From Clostridia bacterium (GTDB lineage Bacteria; Bacillota; Clostridia; Oscillospirales; Butyricicoccaceae), in NCBI GenBank assembly GCA_017394205.1, contig JAFOPS010000103.1, positions 1 to 45,087 of the forward strand: a DNA stretch of 45,087 nt, given 5' to 3'. Positions 9,212 to 16,609 of the stretch are shown here, one piece after another (position 1 is the first letter of the stretch; every line of letters begins with the position of its first letter). A model generated the notes under the pieces. That model searched no databases and was not told where the DNA came from. It was given only the letters and a program-made list of their open reading frames with translations. The position numbers and the translations under genes were made by a program.

Positions 9212-10420
9212 GTGATATATCTTGAGATCGCCTGTCTGGTCCTGTCGGCCGTCTGCATCGTGCTGCTGATCCTGGTAACACGCCGCAGCGGCGGTATTTC
9301 CGCGATGGAAAAGCGGCTTGGCGAGCTGGAAAGCAAGACCGGAGAAAGCCAGAAGAACGACGCCGCCCTGATGGCGCGTCAGGATCTTCTGATTCATTCC
9401 ATGGAAAGCTCCATAGCAAAAATGCAGTCGCAGCAGCATGACGATATGATGCAGACCGACCAAAAGCTGGATCATATGCGCCGCGGCCTGGCTGAGGGAC
9501 TGGACAAGATCAGCAGCAACAATCAGCAGCAGTTGGACGGCATCCGCAAAACGGTGGACGAAAAGCTGCAGGAAACGCTGGACCGCAAGCTCAGCGATTC
9601 GTTCCAGCTGGTGTCGCAGCGGCTGGAGCAGGTCTATAAGGGGCTCGGTGAGATGCAGAATCTTGCCGTGGGCGTGGGCGATCTGAAAAAGGTCCTGTCC
9701 AACGTCAAGACCCGCGGCATCCTGGGTGAGATCCAGTTGGGCGCCATTTTGGAACAGATGCTGGCTCCCGAGCAATACGCCACCAACGTGGCCACCAAGC
9801 CGGGAAGCCAGAACAACGTGGAATATGCTATCCGCATGCCAGGCAGCGGTGGTGAGCCGGTGTGGCTGCCGGTGGACGCCAAATTCCCGCTGGACGCTTA
9901 CGAGCAGCTTCTTGCCGCCTATGACGCGGCAGATCCCGGTCTGGTGGACGCTGCACAAAAGCAGCTTTTTCAGCGGGTAAAGGGCTTTGCCAAGGACGTA
10001 CGGAACAAGTATATCGATCCGCCCAACACCACGGATTTCGCCATTTTGTTTATTCCTACCGAGGGGTTGTATGCCGAGCTGATCCGCGGAGGAATGGCGG
10101 AAGTCCTTCAGCGGGAGTACAAGGTGACCCTTGCCGGACCGACGACCATGGCCGCGCTGCTCAACAGCCTGCAGATGGGCTTCAAAACGCTGGCCATTCA
10201 AAAGCGCTCCAGCGAGGTGTGGAAGATCCTCGGCGCGGTGAAGACCGAGTTCGATAATTTTGCGACCGTGCTGGAAAGCACCAAAAACCGCCTGAATCAG
10301 GCAAATGACGATCTGGATAGGCTGGTAGGCGTTCGCACGAGGCAGATCCAGCGTACGCTGAAAAACGTGGAATCGCTGCCCTCTGCGGGGCTGCTGGATG
10401 AGCTGCCGGAGGAAAAATGA
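9212..10420 (+). CDS. rmuC: DNA recombination protein RmuC
   Basis: A 402-residue protein: one N-terminal membrane segment (about 4-22), a coiled coil to about 140, then the RmuC nuclease-like domain, with VLSNVKTRGILGEIQLGAIL, PVDAKFPLDAY, NTTDFAILFIPTEGLYAE and TTMAALLNSLQMGFKTL. RmuC limits inversions and recombination at short repeats and has a PD-(D/E)XK-like core. It starts at GTG 9212 with GAGGAG upstream. It lies directly before tgt, whose ribosome site is inside its last codons, so the two are coupled. Confidence 0.92.
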   Translation: MIYLEIACLVLSAVCIVLLILVTRRSGGISAMEKRLGELESKTGESQKNDAALMARQDLLIHSMESSIAKMQSQQHDDMMQTDQKLDHMRRGLAEGLDKISSNNQQQLDGIRKTVDEKLQETLDRKLSDSFQLVSQRLEQVYKGLGEMQNLAVGVGDLKKVLSNVKTRGILGEIQLGAILEQMLAPEQYATNVATKPGSQNNVEYAIRMPGSGGEPVWLPVDAKFPLDAYEQLLAAYDAADPGLVDAAQKQLFQRVKGFAKDVRNKYIDPPNTTDFAILFIPTEGLYAELIRGGMAEVLQREYKVTLAGPTTMAALLNSLQMGFKTLAIQKRSSEVWKILGAVKTEFDNFATVLESTKNRLNQANDDLDRLVGVRTRQIQRTLKNVESLPSAGLLDELPEEK

Positions 10421-10421
10421 T

Positions 10422-11552
10422 ATGTTCAAACTAATCAAGCAGGAGGGGAAGGCGCGGCGCGGCGTTTTTGAAACCGCTCACGGCGCCGTCCAGACCCCAG
10501 TATTCATGAATGTGGGAACACAGGCAGCCATCAAGGGCGGCCTTTCCGCTGAGGACCTGCGGAACATCGGCTGTCAGGTGGAGCTCTCAAACACCTATCA
10601 TCTTCATGTCCGTCCGGGGCAGGATATCGTAAAATCTCTCGGCGGCCTGCACAGATTTATGAACTGGGACGGTCCGATCCTCACGGACAGCGGCGGATTC
10701 CAGGTGTTTTCTTTGGCCGTGCTGCGGAAGATCCGGGAGGAGGGCGTTCATTTCAACGCCCACACCGACGGTCATCGCATTTTCATGGGGCCGGAAGAAA
10801 GCATGCTGATCCAGTGGTCTCTCGGTTCGGATATTGCCATGGCCTTCGACGAATGTATCGAAAATCCGTCGCCGCATGATTATGTGGCGCGCTCCTGCGA
10901 TCGGACGGCCCGCTGGCTCAAACGGTGCAAGGATGAGCTTGAGCGTCTGAAACAGCGTCCGGATACCGTGAATCCCGGACAAATGCTGTGGGGCATCAAT
11001 CAGGGCGGCACCTACCCGGATCTGCGGATCCGGCATATGCAGCAGATCGCCGAGCTGGATCTGCCCGGTTACGCCATCGGCGGGCTGGCGGTGGGGGAGC
11101 CCACGGAAACGATGTATGATATCATCGAGGCTGTGGAGCCCTATATGCCCGCCGACCGTCCCCGATATCTGATGGGCGTCGGTACGCCGGCCAACATCAT
11201 TGAAGGCGTGGCCCGCGGCGTGGACTTTTTTGATTGCGTCATGCCGTCGCGCAACGCCCGGCACGGGCACGTTTTCACCTCGCAGGGGCACATCAATCTG
11301 AACAACGCGAAATATGCTTCGGATCCGAGACCGCTGGACGAAAACTGTGACTGCCCGGTGTGCCGCCGATATTCCCGGGGTTATATCCGACATCTTTTGA
11401 AAGCGGGCGAGATGTTGGGAATGCGGCTTGCCGTGATGCACAATCTCTATTTTTACAACCACCTGATGGCGGACATCCGCACAGCTATCGAAGAGGGACG
11501 ATTTGACGCGTTCCGCCGTGAAAACACGGAAAAATTCGTAAAAAGGATCTGA
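10422..11552 (+). CDS. tgt: tRNA-guanine transglycosylase
   Basis: Tgt swaps guanine-34 for preQ1 in tRNAs with GUN anticodons. The 376-residue protein carries the nucleophile and substrate motifs: DSGGFQVFSL, FDECIENPSP, GGLAVGEP and DFFDCVMPSRNARHGH. The zinc site is the CDCPVCRRY block followed by RHLLKAGE and a later His. The start at ATG 10422 follows GGAGGAAAA, only 2 bases beyond the rmuC stop; a slightly longer frame inside rmuC is not needed. With queA it makes two steps of queuosine synthesis in this run. Confidence 0.96.
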   Translation: MFKLIKQEGKARRGVFETAHGAVQTPVFMNVGTQAAIKGGLSAEDLRNIGCQVELSNTYHLHVRPGQDIVKSLGGLHRFMNWDGPILTDSGGFQVFSLAVLRKIREEGVHFNAHTDGHRIFMGPEESMLIQWSLGSDIAMAFDECIENPSPHDYVARSCDRTARWLKRCKDELERLKQRPDTVNPGQMLWGINQGGTYPDLRIRHMQQIAELDLPGYAIGGLAVGEPTETMYDIIEAVEPYMPADRPRYLMGVGTPANIIEGVARGVDFFDCVMPSRNARHGHVFTSQGHINLNNAKYASDPRPLDENCDCPVCRRYSRGYIRHLLKAGEMLGMRLAVMHNLYFYNHLMADIRTAIEEGRFDAFRRENTEKFVKRI

Positions 11553-11557
11553 AACAC

Positions 11558-11586
11558 TTGTTTTTCCGCATTTGATTGTTTATAAT
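11558..11586 (+). promoter_or_regulatory. Promoter before yajC
   Basis: TTGTTT (11558-11563), 17 bases, then TATAAT (11581-11586), placed between the tgt stop and yajC. It allows separate expression of yajC and possibly the genes after it. Confidence 0.7.
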
Positions 11587-11617
11587 TTAAGTAATCTAAT
11601 ATCGGGAGGCCATTCCT

Positions 11618-12046
11618 ATGAAATCCAATATGAAAAGAATCGCAATGACCGCCGGTGCCTTTGCCGGATTGTTCAGCATTCATTCCTTTGCCGAGTCCGG
11701 GGCTGCTGCCGGCGGTTTCGGTGCTTACGGCACGCTGATCTGGATGGTGCTTTTGCTTGCTGTGTTTTATTTCATGCTGATCCGTCCCCAGAAAAAGCGG
11801 GAGAAGGCCGAGCGTGAGCTTCGCAACAACCTGCAAAACGGGGATAAGATCATCACCATCGGCGGCTTTACCGGTCGTGTGATCAACATCCGCGACGACG
11901 AGGTGACCTTTGAGACCGGCGCCGCAAAAACCCGTCTGACCGTTAAAAAGTGGGCGATCCAGACCAGAGAAGAAACCTCTGCCTCTGTTGACGCCGGCGA
12001 CGAGATCCGCACGAAACCCGAAACGCTTCCCGAGGAAAACAAGTAA
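11618..12046 (+). CDS. yajC: Preprotein translocase subunit YajC
   Basis: YajC is a small accessory protein of the SecDF complex. The 142-residue protein has two hydrophobic segments (about 8-30 and 38-58) and the hallmark YFMLIRPQKKREKAERE followed by the compact domain with LQNGDKIITIGGFTGRV. The gene follows tgt, the standard tgt-yajC order in bacteria; secD and secF, which often come next, are absent here. The first segment is slightly longer than in most members and could act as a signal-like anchor. GGGAGG supports the start. Confidence 0.95.
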   Translation: MKSNMKRIAMTAGAFAGLFSIHSFAESGAAAGGFGAYGTLIWMVLLLAVFYFMLIRPQKKREKAERELRNNLQNGDKIITIGGFTGRVINIRDDEVTFETGAAKTRLTVKKWAIQTREETSASVDAGDEIRTKPETLPEENK

Positions 12047-12058
12047 TCAAGTCTTTTT

Positions 12059-12101
12059 CTCCCGCATAAATTTCAACAGAAATTATGCGGGAGGTTTTTT
12101 T
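12059..12101 (+). terminator. Terminator hairpin that contains the next gene's ribosome site
   Basis: CTCCCGCATAAATTTC (12059-12074) pairs with GAAATTATGCGGGAG (12079-12093) with a single bulged A, followed by seven Ts (12095-12101). The GGGAGG in the 3' arm is also the Shine-Dalgarno of the next gene, whose ATG begins right after the T-run. Confidence 0.8.
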
Positions 12102-12497
12102 ATGGTCAAAAAGCGGAGCCGCCGTGGGGAAGCGGGGGAGCTTTCGGTCAAACGCGTTGCCATCGGCGGCATTTTAGGTTTTTGCGTGATCCTTTTGCTG
12201 ACGTTCTGCGCGTCCGTTCTGATCAATGAATCTTTTTTGCCCATGGAGCACTGCCGCATTTACGGCCTTGCGATTCTGGGGATCGGCGGCCTTTTCGCCT
12301 CGTTCTGCGGCGCTGCGCGGAATCCGAAAAAGCTGATCTGCGGCTTTGGCTCTTCGGCGATCTCGTTTTTACTGGTAATGATTTTTGGGATGATCTTCTT
12401 TTCCGGCGGGATCCTGATTGATCGGCTGCTGCTTTCTGTCGGAAGTCTGGCGATTGGAGCGATAGGCGGTGTTGTACTTGCGGGGCTTATCGCTTAA
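12102..12497 (+). CDS. TIGR04086-like small membrane protein
   Basis: A 131-residue protein with a basic N-terminus (KKRSRRGE) and four hydrophobic segments at about 19-42, 50-66, 75-95 and 105-128. It resembles the TIGR04086 membrane proteins that lie next to yajC and spore genes in Clostridia; function is unknown. The start at 12102 is placed by GGGAGG (12089-12094), which lies inside a terminator-like hairpin, so translation may require the RNA to be opened. Its 3' end overlaps the amidase gene start. Confidence 0.75.
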   Translation: MVKKRSRRGEAGELSVKRVAIGGILGFCVILLLTFCASVLINESFLPMEHCRIYGLAILGIGGLFASFCGAARNPKKLICGFGSSAISFLLVMIFGMIFFSGGILIDRLLLSVGSLAIGAIGGVVLAGLIA

Positions 12498-13224
12498 GCG
12501 GCCGGCGCCATTCGGCGGCTATTCCGGGAAAACGCTTGCATTTTACGGAATTTTGACATTCCTCACGTTCGTCGTTATAATGATGGTAGCTGCTGCAGGC
12601 AGCCGAACAAAACCGGCTGTCGATCAGTTCTCCCTGTCAGCGGATGTGATCCTGGATGCCGGTCACGGCGGATTGGACGGCGGCGCCGTCTCGGCCGACG
12701 GTGTCTGCGAAGCGCCTGTCACGCTGGCCATCTGTCGGAAAACGCAGACTTTTATGGGGCTTATGGGCGTCAACGCGCTTCTGACGAGGAAAGGGGAGTC
12801 GTCGCTGGATTACGATCCCGCATCGTCGGTCCGGGAGAACAAAAACGCAGATCTGAAGGCAAGGCTGGCGCTGGCCGAGCGATATCCAAAAACCCCGTTT
12901 CTCAGCATCCATTTGAATCAGTTTCCCAAGGCGCAATACCACGGCGCACAGGTGTTTTATTCGGAAAATGCACCCGAAGGAAAGCTGCTGGCCGAAGCAT
13001 TGCAGGATTCTCTTCGGAACGTGTTGGATCCGTCCAACAAAAGAGTCTGTAAACCTTCGCCGGAAGGCATATTTCTGATGAAAAACCTCCGTTCACCGGC
13101 GGTGACCGTGGAATGCGGGTTCCTGTCCAATCCGGATGAATGTCTTCTTCTGCAGCAGGAGGAATACCAGACCAAGCTTGCGCTGGCCATCACCGGCGGT
13201 TATTTTGCATATTGTAGGGGATAA
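12469..13224 (+). CDS. cwlD: N-acetylmuramoyl-L-alanine amidase, CwlD-like
   Basis: A 251-residue amidase_3 enzyme that cuts the muramic acid-L-Ala bond. After a basic start and one membrane segment (about 24-44) it shows the zinc ligands: the His of ILDAGHGGLDGGAV, the Glu of EAPVTLAI, the His of SIHLNQF, and the catalytic Glu of VECGFLSNPDE. Size and membrane anchor fit CwlD, which makes muramic-delta-lactam in the spore cortex. It probably starts at GTG 12469, 9 bases after GGAG and overlapping the upstream gene by 29 bases; TTG 12472 or 12478 are alternatives. radA follows after 2 bases. Confidence 0.88.
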   Translation: MLYLRGLSLKRPAPFGGYSGKTLAFYGILTFLTFVVIMMVAAAGSRTKPAVDQFSLSADVILDAGHGGLDGGAVSADGVCEAPVTLAICRKTQTFMGLMGVNALLTRKGESSLDYDPASSVRENKNADLKARLALAERYPKTPFLSIHLNQFPKAQYHGAQVFYSENAPEGKLLAEALQDSLRNVLDPSNKRVCKPSPEGIFLMKNLRSPAVTVECGFLSNPDECLLLQQEEYQTKLALAITGGYFAYCRG

Positions 13225-13226
13225 AG

Positions 13227-14597
13227 ATGGCAAAAACAAAAACTGCTTTCGTTTGTACCGAGTGCGGCTATGATTCGCCGAAATGGTACGGAAAATGCCC
13301 GTCGTGCGGGCAATGGAACACCATGGTGGAAGAGATCCTGCGGGAGGAAAAGCCCGGCCGCGGCAGTGCGATCCCGGGAGTATCGCCGCGCAGCATCCGT
13401 CCCGTTCGCCTAGATGAGATCAGCAACGCGGAGGATGTTCGCTTTTCCACCGGGATCCGCGAGCTGGATCGAGTCCTTGGCGGCGGAATGGTGAAGGGGA
13501 GCCTGGTCCTGGTGTCTGGCGCACCCGGGATCGGCAAATCCACGCTTCTTTTGCAAGCATGTCAGTATCTATGTGATATAAATACAGTTTTATATGTTAC
13601 CGGAGAAGAATCACTGGCGCAAATCAAGCTGCGTGCCGACCGGCTGAAGGTACGAGAGGAAAAGCTGCTGGTCTGCGCGGAGACCCAAATGGATCAGATC
13701 CTTCTTTCGGCCTCGGAGCTGAAACCGTCGGTCATGATCGTCGATTCGATACAGACTATGTATCATCCTGAGATTCAATCGGCGCCCGGCAGTATCGCAC
13801 AAGTGCGGGAATGCACAATGCAGCTGCTGCAGTTTTCCAAGGCTAACGGCATCGCTGTGATTTTGGTGGGCCATATCAATAAAGATGGGGGAATCGCCGG
13901 TCCGAAGGTGTTGGAGCACATGGTAGACGCCGTTCTGAACTTCGAAGGCGACCGCCACGCGACATATCGGCTGCTTCGGGCAACAAAAAACCGATTCGGC
14001 TCGACCAATGAGATCGGCATGTTTGAAATGACCGATCACGGTCTTGATGAGATCGAAAATCCCTCGGCTGCGCTGCTCAGCGGGCGTCCCGCCGACGCCA
14101 ACGGTAGCTGTGTCGTCGCGACGCTGGAGGGAACAAGACCGATTTTGGCCGAAGTGCAGGGATTGGTTACCAAATCTGCCTATGGCGCCGCACGGCGCAC
14201 TGCAGCAGGGATCGATTACAACCGTGCTGTTTTGCTGCTGGCGATCATGGAAAAGCGGGCCGGTATGCTGCTTGGCTCGTATGACACTTATATCAATGTG
14301 ATCGGCGGTCTGGAGCTTGAAGAACCGGCGATTGATCTTCCTGTGATCCTGGCAATCGCGTCCAGCTATCTGGAGCGTCCCATCTCGCCGAAGCTTGCGT
14401 CCTTCGGAGAGGTGGGGCTGGCAGGGGAGGTCCGTGCCGTCACAGGCGCCTCACAGCGTATCGCAGAGCTGCGGCGGCTTGGCTTTGACCGGTGTATCAT
14501 CCCGGAAGCAAATCTCAAAGGGCTCGGAGAGCAAACCGGGATTCGTCTGATCCCTGTCAAGGATATTCAATCGGCAATTCGGGCTTGTTTTGATTAA
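13227..14597 (+). CDS. radA: DNA repair protein RadA
   Basis: RadA (Sms) is a RecA-like helicase that drives branch migration in recombination. The 456-residue protein has the four-Cys zinc finger (C10, C13, C24, C27), Walker A GAPGIGKST at about 98-106, the RadA-specific KNRFG motif and a C-terminal Lon-protease-like domain (about 280-456) that lacks the Lon catalytic dyad, as is normal for RadA. It lies 2 bases after the amidase gene and ends the plus-strand run at a strong terminator. Confidence 0.97.
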   Translation: MAKTKTAFVCTECGYDSPKWYGKCPSCGQWNTMVEEILREEKPGRGSAIPGVSPRSIRPVRLDEISNAEDVRFSTGIRELDRVLGGGMVKGSLVLVSGAPGIGKSTLLLQACQYLCDINTVLYVTGEESLAQIKLRADRLKVREEKLLVCAETQMDQILLSASELKPSVMIVDSIQTMYHPEIQSAPGSIAQVRECTMQLLQFSKANGIAVILVGHINKDGGIAGPKVLEHMVDAVLNFEGDRHATYRLLRATKNRFGSTNEIGMFEMTDHGLDEIENPSAALLSGRPADANGSCVVATLEGTRPILAEVQGLVTKSAYGAARRTAAGIDYNRAVLLLAIMEKRAGMLLGSYDTYINVIGGLELEEPAIDLPVILAIASSYLERPISPKLASFGEVGLAGEVRAVTGASQRIAELRRLGFDRCIIPEANLKGLGEQTGIRLIPVKDIQSAIRACFD

Positions 14598-14611
14598 AAC
14601 TTATTGAAAAT

Positions 14612-14649
14612 AAACAGCTGTAAGGCATTTTTACCTTACAGCTGTTTTT
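14612..14649 (+). terminator. Intrinsic terminator of radA
   Basis: AAACAGCTGTAAGG (14612-14625) pairs perfectly with CCTTACAGCTGTTT (14634-14647), followed by more Ts. The A-flanked left arm could let it work weakly on the minus strand too. Confidence 0.92.
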
Positions 14650-14982
14650 GACGTTTTCGACGGTAATACATGCAGGAATCCGACCTTGCGGCGGGTGAAA
14701 TGATCCGTTCAAGGCGGCATTCGCCGTATTCCTGAAACGCGCAGCTTTGATCAGAGCATAAGATCGGCATAAACATCTCCCGTAATTTTTTTTAGTATGT
14801 GCCGACTTTACCGCGTCATACAATCAGCCGCAGCCGAAATCTACAGAGCAGCAAACGTAAATGGGGAGGGCCGCGGAATCATATATGCAATTATACAAAA
14901 TGAATATTTTGTATAATTGAAAGGGGGCAAAACGCCGTTTTTGGCTTGTAGAAGCCCCACTATCAGTAATGCCGCTTATTTC
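14650..14982. other. Non-coding stretch between convergent radA and ogt
   Basis: No convincing gene on either strand. It holds a possible folded element at 14673-14734 (closing stem CAGGAAT/ATTCCTG, inner stems CCTTG/CAAGG and CGGC/GCCG) and a perfect 14-base inverted repeat at 14888-14919. The minus-strand end of ogt has no obvious T-rich terminator here. Confidence 0.6.
14888..14919. repeat. Perfect 14-base inverted repeat
   Basis: CAATTATACAAAAT (14888-14901) and ATTTTGTATAATTG (14906-14919) are exact reverse complements around GAAT. It is very AT-rich in a GC-rich neighbourhood. It could be a dimeric regulator site, a hairpin ending ogt transcription, or a leftover mobile-element end; nothing decides between these. 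Confidence 0.75.
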
Positions 14983-15468
14983 TCACGGTCTGCGCTCCAA
15001 CTGCAGCAATTTTTTCTTTAATTCGATCCCGGCCGAAAACCCGGTAAGCGTTCCGTTTTTTCCAAGCACACGATGGCACGGAACCATGATCAGCACCGGA
15101 TTCTTTCCGCAAGCGCCGCCCACCGCACGAACTGCATTCGGGCGCCCGATCACGGCTGCGATCTGCGAATAAGATCTGGTTTCTCCGTATGGGATCTTTT
15201 TCAGCGCATCCCAGACGGATTGTTGGAATGCCGTGCCTTCACAGTCCGTAGGAACTGTGAAATCTTTTCGCGTACCGTTCAAATACTCCGTCAACTGAGA
15301 CGCAGCGTCTATCATTACTTTCGGATAGATTTTGTCTCTTTCCGAATTGTTCCGGGAATCATTCTCCTGCTTTTGCTTGCAAAATCGGATCTCTTTGATA
15401 TAATAGTCATCAGAAACCAGTTGAAATGTTCCGAACTGTGAATGATACAAAATTTTTTCGTATTTCAT
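14983..15468 (-). CDS. ogt: Methylated-DNA--protein-cysteine methyltransferase
   Basis: A 161-residue suicide repair protein that removes O6-alkyl groups from guanine. The acceptor Cys131 lies in VPCHRVLGKNG; the helix-turn-helix and Arg finger region SYSQIAAVIGRPNAVRAVGGA (about 99-119) and the active-site loop TGFSAGIELKK complete the family pattern. The N-terminal domain is short and atypical, as usual for Ogt. GGAGGGAG lies upstream of the start at 15468. It is divergent from the recombinase gene with only 42 bases between start codons. Confidence 0.94.
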   Translation of the reverse strand: MKYEKILYHSQFGTFQLVSDDYYIKEIRFCKQKQENDSRNNSERDKIYPKVMIDAASQLTEYLNGTRKDFTVPTDCEGTAFQQSVWDALKKIPYGETRSYSQIAAVIGRPNAVRAVGGACGKNPVLIMVPCHRVLGKNGTLTGFSAGIELKKKLLQLERRP

Positions 15469-15510
15469 GTACTCCCTCCGTTTTTAAATCAACTGCTTTG
15501 AGGTGCCGTT

Positions 15511-16545
15511 ATGGATTATGTAAAAGAAGCTCCGCCGGTTTTGCGGGATTATCTGGTTTATATGGAAACCATTATGGGCCGCTCGCCTAATACGGTCAAC
15601 GAATATTACCTCGATCTTCGCACGTTTTTCCGGTTTTTGCTGCAAAAACGAGGTCTTGTCCCCTCTTCACAGCCTTTTGAAGAGATTAGCATTGATAGTA
15701 TTGACTTAAAACTATTGCAAAATGTTACAAAAAGCGATATTTTAGATTTTCTTGTCTTTGCCGCAAGAGAACGTCCAAAGTTTCATAAAAGCCAGGCGAC
15801 GACCTTCGGAAATGACATGCACGCCCGTGCGCGAAAGATTTCGGCGCTTCGGGGACTTTACAAATATTATTGTGAAAAGGTCCAGCTCATCGAAAACAAC
15901 CCGACAAAAGGTTTGGATACGCCCCGCTCGAAAAAAGAGCTTCCCAAGTATCTGACCCTGCAGGAAAGTCTGGAGCTGCTGGATGCCGTCGACGGTCCGT
16001 ACCGCGAGCGGGATTATTGCATCATTACGCTGTTTTTGAACTGCGGAATGCGTGTTTCCGAGCTGGTGAACATCGACATGCAGGATATTTCCGACGACCG
16101 TCTGCGTCTTTTGGGAAAAGGCAACAAAGAGCGTATGATTTATCTGAATCAGGCCTGCGTAAACGCCATCGAAGCCTATCTCCCCCATCGGATCACGCCG
16201 AAAGCGGCCAGCCGGAACGCGCTGTTCATCAGCCGCCTCGGCAACCGGATCGACGTACAGACGGTCAAAGCGCTTGTTAAAAAATACCTGACTGCTGCCG
16301 GGCTTTCGCAAAAGCATTGCAGCGTGCACAAGCTACGGCATACAGCGGCCACGCTGATGTATCAAAACGGCGTGGATGTCCGGACGCTGAAAGAGGTCCT
16401 TGGCCACGAAAACCTGGATACTACAATGATTTATACACACGTAGTGGATCAGAACCTGCGGGACGCAGTGGAGGCTAATCCTTTGAATCACGTTTCCCAG
16501 CGCAAGAGCCCCTCGGACGACGCGGCAGACGATCCGGAAAAATAA
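15511..16545 (+). CDS. Tyrosine recombinase, XerC/XerD type
   Basis: A 344-residue site-specific recombinase. The N-terminal core-binding domain (about 10-125) has the SPNTVNEYYLDLRTF pattern. The catalytic domain shows the Arg of CGMRVSELVNI, a Lys in LLGKGNKERM, HxxR in HKLRHTAATLM, and the His and Tyr nucleophile in LGHENLDTTMIYTHV. It is about 40 residues longer than most Xer proteins, with an expanded N-terminal loop and a polar tail. It probably resolves chromosome dimers, since no mobile element surrounds it, but an integrase-like role cannot be excluded. GAGGTG precedes ATG 15511. Confidence 0.92.
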   Translation: MDYVKEAPPVLRDYLVYMETIMGRSPNTVNEYYLDLRTFFRFLLQKRGLVPSSQPFEEISIDSIDLKLLQNVTKSDILDFLVFAARERPKFHKSQATTFGNDMHARARKISALRGLYKYYCEKVQLIENNPTKGLDTPRSKKELPKYLTLQESLELLDAVDGPYRERDYCIITLFLNCGMRVSELVNIDMQDISDDRLRLLGKGNKERMIYLNQACVNAIEAYLPHRITPKAASRNALFISRLGNRIDVQTVKALVKKYLTAAGLSQKHCSVHKLRHTAATLMYQNGVDVRTLKEVLGHENLDTTMIYTHVVDQNLRDAVEANPLNHVSQRKSPSDDAADDPEK

Positions 16546-16567
16546 GCTGTGCAGCGGATAATGATAA

Positions 16568-16596
16568 GACCCCGATGTTTCCATCGGGGTCTTTTT
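16568..16596. terminator. Terminator between convergent recombinase and ispH-rpsA
   Basis: GACCCCGATG (16568-16577) pairs with CATCGGGGTC (16582-16591) around TTTC, with five Ts after. It mainly serves the plus strand; on the minus strand the tail is only TTATCATT. Confidence 0.93.
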
Positions 16597-16609
16597 GTGT
16601 CAAAGAAAA

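Noticed and set aside
15511..16545. The tyrosine recombinase as an integrase of a mobile element
   Set aside because: No excisionase, attachment repeats or cargo genes flank it; the neighbours are ordinary chromosomal genes. A Xer-type role is more likely.
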